A stretch of DNA of 8,574 bases from JANMEB01 sp041740495 (lineage in GTDB: Bacteria; Planctomycetota; Planctomycetia; Pirellulales; Pirellulaceae): contig JBGSLW010000066.1 in NCBI GenBank assembly GCA_041740495.1, positions 1-8,574 on the forward strand. Direction: 5' to 3'. Positions 6,817 through 8,574 of the stretch are shown here, in pieces. The position numbers and the translations under genes are program-made. The notes beneath the pieces were generated by a model. That model did no database searches and was not told the origin of the DNA. It was given only the letters and a program-made list of their open reading frames with translations. Within the stretch, counting starts at the first letter, position 1, and the number at the start of each line of letters is the position of its first letter.

Positions 6817-6822
6817 AGGGAG
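6817..6822 (+). promoter_or_regulatory. Ribosome binding site AGGGAG that decides the znuA-like start
   Basis: AGGGAG is followed directly by ATG at 6823, with no room for initiation there, and by a second in-frame ATG at 6832 after 9 bases. The spacing favours 6832. The resulting N-terminus (MHSKHRKLIARISS, then a hydrophobic stretch) is a normal lipoprotein signal. Confidence 0.6.
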
Positions 6823-6831
6823 ATGAAAACG

Positions 6832-7833
6832 ATGCATTCCAAACACCGCAAGTTGATCGCTCGGATCTCCAGCCTGGTATTGCTTGGCTTGGTGTTGGCT
6901 GGTTGCCAGCGTCAGGCGGAGGAAGCCCGCCGAGCGGGAGCGACATCGGAACAGGGGGCATCTGGGAATTCCGCGAATGCCGCCGCGGGTGTACTCCAAG
7001 TCGTCGCCACGAATTATCCGCTCGAGTATTTCGCGAGTCGCATCGGCGGCGACCGTGTCCGCGTCGAATTCCCGATGGCTGGCGAGGGAGACCCCATGGA
7101 ATGGGCGCCGACGTCCGCGGGTGTCCAAGCACTTCAGAAAGCCGACCTGATTATCACCAATGGTGCGACCTACGAGAAATGGCTAAGCCAAGTCACCCTG
7201 CCCGAAGCGTCCCTCGTCGACACCTCGGCAAATTTCAGCGATCGTTTGATCGAAGTCCAAGATGCCGTAACCCATCAGCATGGTCCGGAAGGTGAACATT
7301 CTCACGCGGGCACGGCGTTCACCACATGGATCGATTTCGAGCTGGCTGCCCGGCAGGCGACGGCGGTCGCTGCGGCCTTCAGTACGGCTCGCCCGCAATG
7401 GACCGAAGAATTCGCCCAACGCCTCCAACCGCTCCTGCAAGATCTCGCCGCCGTCGATGCCGCTATGCAAACGGCCGCCAAGTCCTGGAGTGGACATCCG
7501 CTGGTGGTCTCCCACCCGGTTTACCACTATTGGGCGCGCCGCTATCAGCTCGATACACACCCCGTCCATTGGGAACCCGATGTCGTCCCGGACCCGACGG
7601 CCGTCCAAGAACTCAAATCGCTGCTGGAAAGCCACCCCGCCAAAGTCATGATCTGGGAGGATGAACCGACCACGGAGATTGCCGAATTGGTGAAGGGACT
7701 AGGATTGTCGATCATCGTCTTCAATCCTACCGGCAATCGCCCCGCCACTGGAGATTGGCTGTCGCAAATGCAAGCCAACATCGCGAATCTGCAAAATGCT
7801 GATGCCGCGTCAGGACCGGCCAGCGTCAATTAG
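6832..7833 (+). CDS. ZnuA/TroA-family metal-binding lipoprotein (ABC-type cluster A-I) with non-canonical ligands
   Basis: 333 residues, normal for the family, whose members capture Zn or Mn outside the membrane and pass it to an ABC permease. Basic N-terminus, hydrophobic segment and lipobox LAGC (C25) predict a lipid-anchored exported protein; residues 26-52 form a linker. Family features: VVATNYPLEYFASRIGGD (57-74), ADLIITNGATYEKWL (104-118), a short His-rich loop with H148, H150, H156 and H158, SHPVYHYWARRY (227-238), HWEPD (246-250) and WEDEP (275-279). Two usual ligands are absent. The PHxxxP His is Met (DPMEW, M89). The DPHxWLDP region reads FTTWIDF, without His. I recall a ZnuA-like subfamily in other bacteria with the same pattern (SHPVY, VHWEP), so this is probably a divergent but functional branch. 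No permease or ATPase gene is adjacent. Stop TAG (7831-7833): its G is the first base of an inserted element. ATG at 6823 is the alternative start. Confidence 0.88.
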   Translation: MHSKHRKLIARISSLVLLGLVLAGCQRQAEEARRAGATSEQGASGNSANAAAGVLQVVATNYPLEYFASRIGGDRVRVEFPMAGEGDPMEWAPTSAGVQALQKADLIITNGATYEKWLSQVTLPEASLVDTSANFSDRLIEVQDAVTHQHGPEGEHSHAGTAFTTWIDFELAARQATAVAAAFSTARPQWTEEFAQRLQPLLQDLAAVDAAMQTAAKSWSGHPLVVSHPVYHYWARRYQLDTHPVHWEPDVVPDPTAVQELKSLLESHPAKVMIWEDEPTTEIAELVKGLGLSIIVFNPTGNRPATGDWLSQMQANIANLQNADAASGPASVN

Positions 7834-7972
7834 AGCCTATCCCATTACCTTTCCCCTGCTCGAGGTCGTGGAGTTTTCGATTTTACCCTCACGCGGATTG
7901 TGAAGATCACCTTGTGCTCGCGGGAGGGTCGGACGCACGATGCGGCCGGGGAGGGCACATGTTGCGAACCAT

Positions 7973-7991
7973 GGCGCCTACAAACGGCGCC
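7973..7991. repeat. GGCGCC hairpin with a TTTGTA loop (read on the minus strand)
   Basis: Arms GGCGCC at 7973-7978 and 7986-7991 with loop TACAAAC, which is GTTTGTA on the minus strand. The same TTTGTA hexamer lies at the tip of the hairpins at 911-932 and 968-986, although the stems differ. It is nested inside the larger inserted element. Confidence 0.6.
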
Positions 7992-8019
7992 CCCCTCTCC
8001 GCCCGCATCCATGCGTGCG

Positions 8020-8045
8020 ACTCTCCCCCGAAGACGGGGGAGAGT
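8020..8045. terminator. Strong GC hairpin that may end both convergent transcripts
   Basis: A perfect 11-bp stem (8020-8030 ACTCTCCCCCG / 8035-8045 CGGGGGAGAGT) with loop AAGA lies inside the inserted element between the convergent znuA-like and dehydrogenase genes. There is no T-run on either side, so it is not a classical intrinsic terminator. Its stability and position still make a role in transcript ending or 3'-end protection plausible. Confidence 0.4.
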
Positions 8046-8141
8046 GAAATGAACGCGTGACTTCTCGCTCAAGAAAACTGAACGACCTCGCTCCGGGGGA
8101 GACGTTAGGGTGAGGGATCCGAACAGTATTGGGATAGGCTC

Positions 8142-8574
8142 TTAACCGTTGGGCAATAAGACCGCTTTGACCAGCGTTCCGGCGTGCATGTCGGTGAAAC
8201 ACGATTCCCATTGATCCAACGGCGCGACCCGGCTGATCAGCGGCGTCACATCCAACTGGCCAGTTCCCATCATCGCCAGCACCCGTTCCCAGATCGGCCA
8301 GTTGTGCGAGAAGCTTCCTTGGAGCCGCACATTCTTCTGGACCAAGGGATCGAGGCTGAAGCCAAGCGGTTGCGGGCCCCACCCGACTTTCGTGATCTGT
8401 CCCGCCGGTCGGACCGCGTGGACCGCTGCGGCCAACGAAGCAGAAACACCGGCCGCGTCGATCACCAGGTCTGCCCCCAGTCCATCGCCGCTCGAACGCA
8501 CGACCTCCACGACGTTCTCGGTCGCGACGCGCGTAGCGCCCAATTGGCGGCCGACCGCCAGACGAGCTTCGTCG
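8142..8574 (-). CDS. Zinc-type medium-chain (MDR) alcohol/polyol dehydrogenase, C-terminal part, truncated by window edge
   Basis: 143 codons from the window edge to TAA at 8144-8142; the N-terminal catalytic zinc domain lies outside. The visible part starts within the NAD(P)-binding Rossmann fold: DEARLAVGRQLGATRVA has the acidic residue and small helix expected after the second beta strand. Then come DLVIDAAGVSASLAAAVHAVRPAGQITKVGW, VRLQGSFSHNWPIWERVLAMMGTGQLD, PLISRVAPLDQWESCF and a terminal KAVLLPNG. These are the hallmarks of threonine/sorbitol-type dehydrogenases (usually 340-350 residues). Substrate cannot be told from this part. The gene converges on the znuA-like gene. Its stop codon is the right-hand TTA duplication of the inserted element, so the frame appears unharmed. 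Confidence 0.9.
   Translation of the reverse strand, partial: DEARLAVGRQLGATRVATENVVEVVRSSGDGLGADLVIDAAGVSASLAAAVHAVRPAGQITKVGWGPQPLGFSLDPLVQKNVRLQGSFSHNWPIWERVLAMMGTGQLDVTPLISRVAPLDQWESCFTDMHAGTLVKAVLLPNG

Larger units (their letters stand above)
7833..8141 (+). mobile_element. 309-bp MITE-like element inserted between the stop codons of two convergent genes
   Basis: The termini are inverted repeats: GAGCCTATCCCA (7833-7844) and TGGGATAGGCTC (8130-8141) are exact reverse complements over 12 bp, with further matches inward. TTA lies directly outside both ends (7830-7832 and 8142-8144), a 3-bp target duplication. An inner inverted repeat also exists: 7861-7878 (CGAGGTCGT..AGTTTTC) and 8073-8090, 16 of 18 matching. 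No open frame looks like a transposase, so the element is non-autonomous. It contains two strong hairpins (7973-7991, 8020-8045). The last 47 bp match the element at 6629-6675. Terminal sequence and TNA duplication fit IS5-family relatives, which is inference. It fills the whole gap between the znuA-like and dehydrogenase genes; nothing else is seen there. Confidence 0.85.

Noticed and set aside
6796..6822. Upstream TTG start for the znuA-like gene.
   Set aside because: It would add residues before a normal lipoprotein signal peptide, and the only good ribosome site (AGGGAG, 6817-6822) lies inside that extension.
7845..8072. Minus-strand 75-codon frame inside the 309-bp element, as a possible transposase remnant.
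   Set aside because: Arg/Gly-rich with no DDE-type motif; spans the element's hairpins, so a non-coding element is the better reading.

Overview
The window looks like GC-rich planctomycete DNA, most likely from the Pirellulales. It begins with the front of a 'planctomycete cytochrome c' (PSCyt1/DUF1549) protein. It also holds a secreted protein resembling a family (DUF1598) seen mainly in that group, an FHA-GAF-sigma54 activator, and hairpin-forming intergenic repeats. This assignment rests on recognised protein families, not on a database search.

Layout. 1-587 (-): start of a PSCyt1-DUF1549 protein, cut by the window edge. 588-1077: no gene; a 20-bp tandem array (730-918), a strong hairpin (911-932) and two 60-bp direct repeats (934-1053). 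1078-2478 (-): TolC/CusC-type outer-membrane efflux lipoprotein with a TTG start and no RND or adaptor partner in view. 2479-2848: intergenic, with a GCCGGAAC hairpin and a textbook intrinsic terminator for the next gene. 2849-4237 (-): secreted DUF1598-like protein. 4238-4563: divergent promoter region with three AATTGAT sites and a palindrome. 4564-6597 (+): FHA-GAF-AAA+-Fis sigma54 enhancer-binding protein. 6832-7833 (+): ZnuA-like metal-binding lipoprotein with an altered ligand set. 8142-8574 (-): C-terminal part of a zinc-type MDR dehydrogenase.

The most striking structure is a pair of related non-coding inverted-repeat elements (MITE-like), 6598-6675 and 7833-8141. They share termini of the type GAGCC..A.CCCATT / TGG.ATAGGC.C. 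Each is flanked by an exact 3-bp duplication (TAA and TTA, both TNA). Both sit exactly on stop codons: the first duplicates the regulator's TAA stop. The second landed in a TTAA that, before insertion, would have held the overlapping stop codons of the convergent metal-binding and dehydrogenase genes. It left both reading frames intact, with the znuA-like stop now TAG, its G supplied by the element. The two copies lie in the same orientation on either side of the znuA-like gene.

The genes do not form one obvious pathway. The efflux and metal-binding genes both lack the partner subunits usually found beside them. The regulator is divergent from the DUF1598-like gene and could control it, which is inference only.
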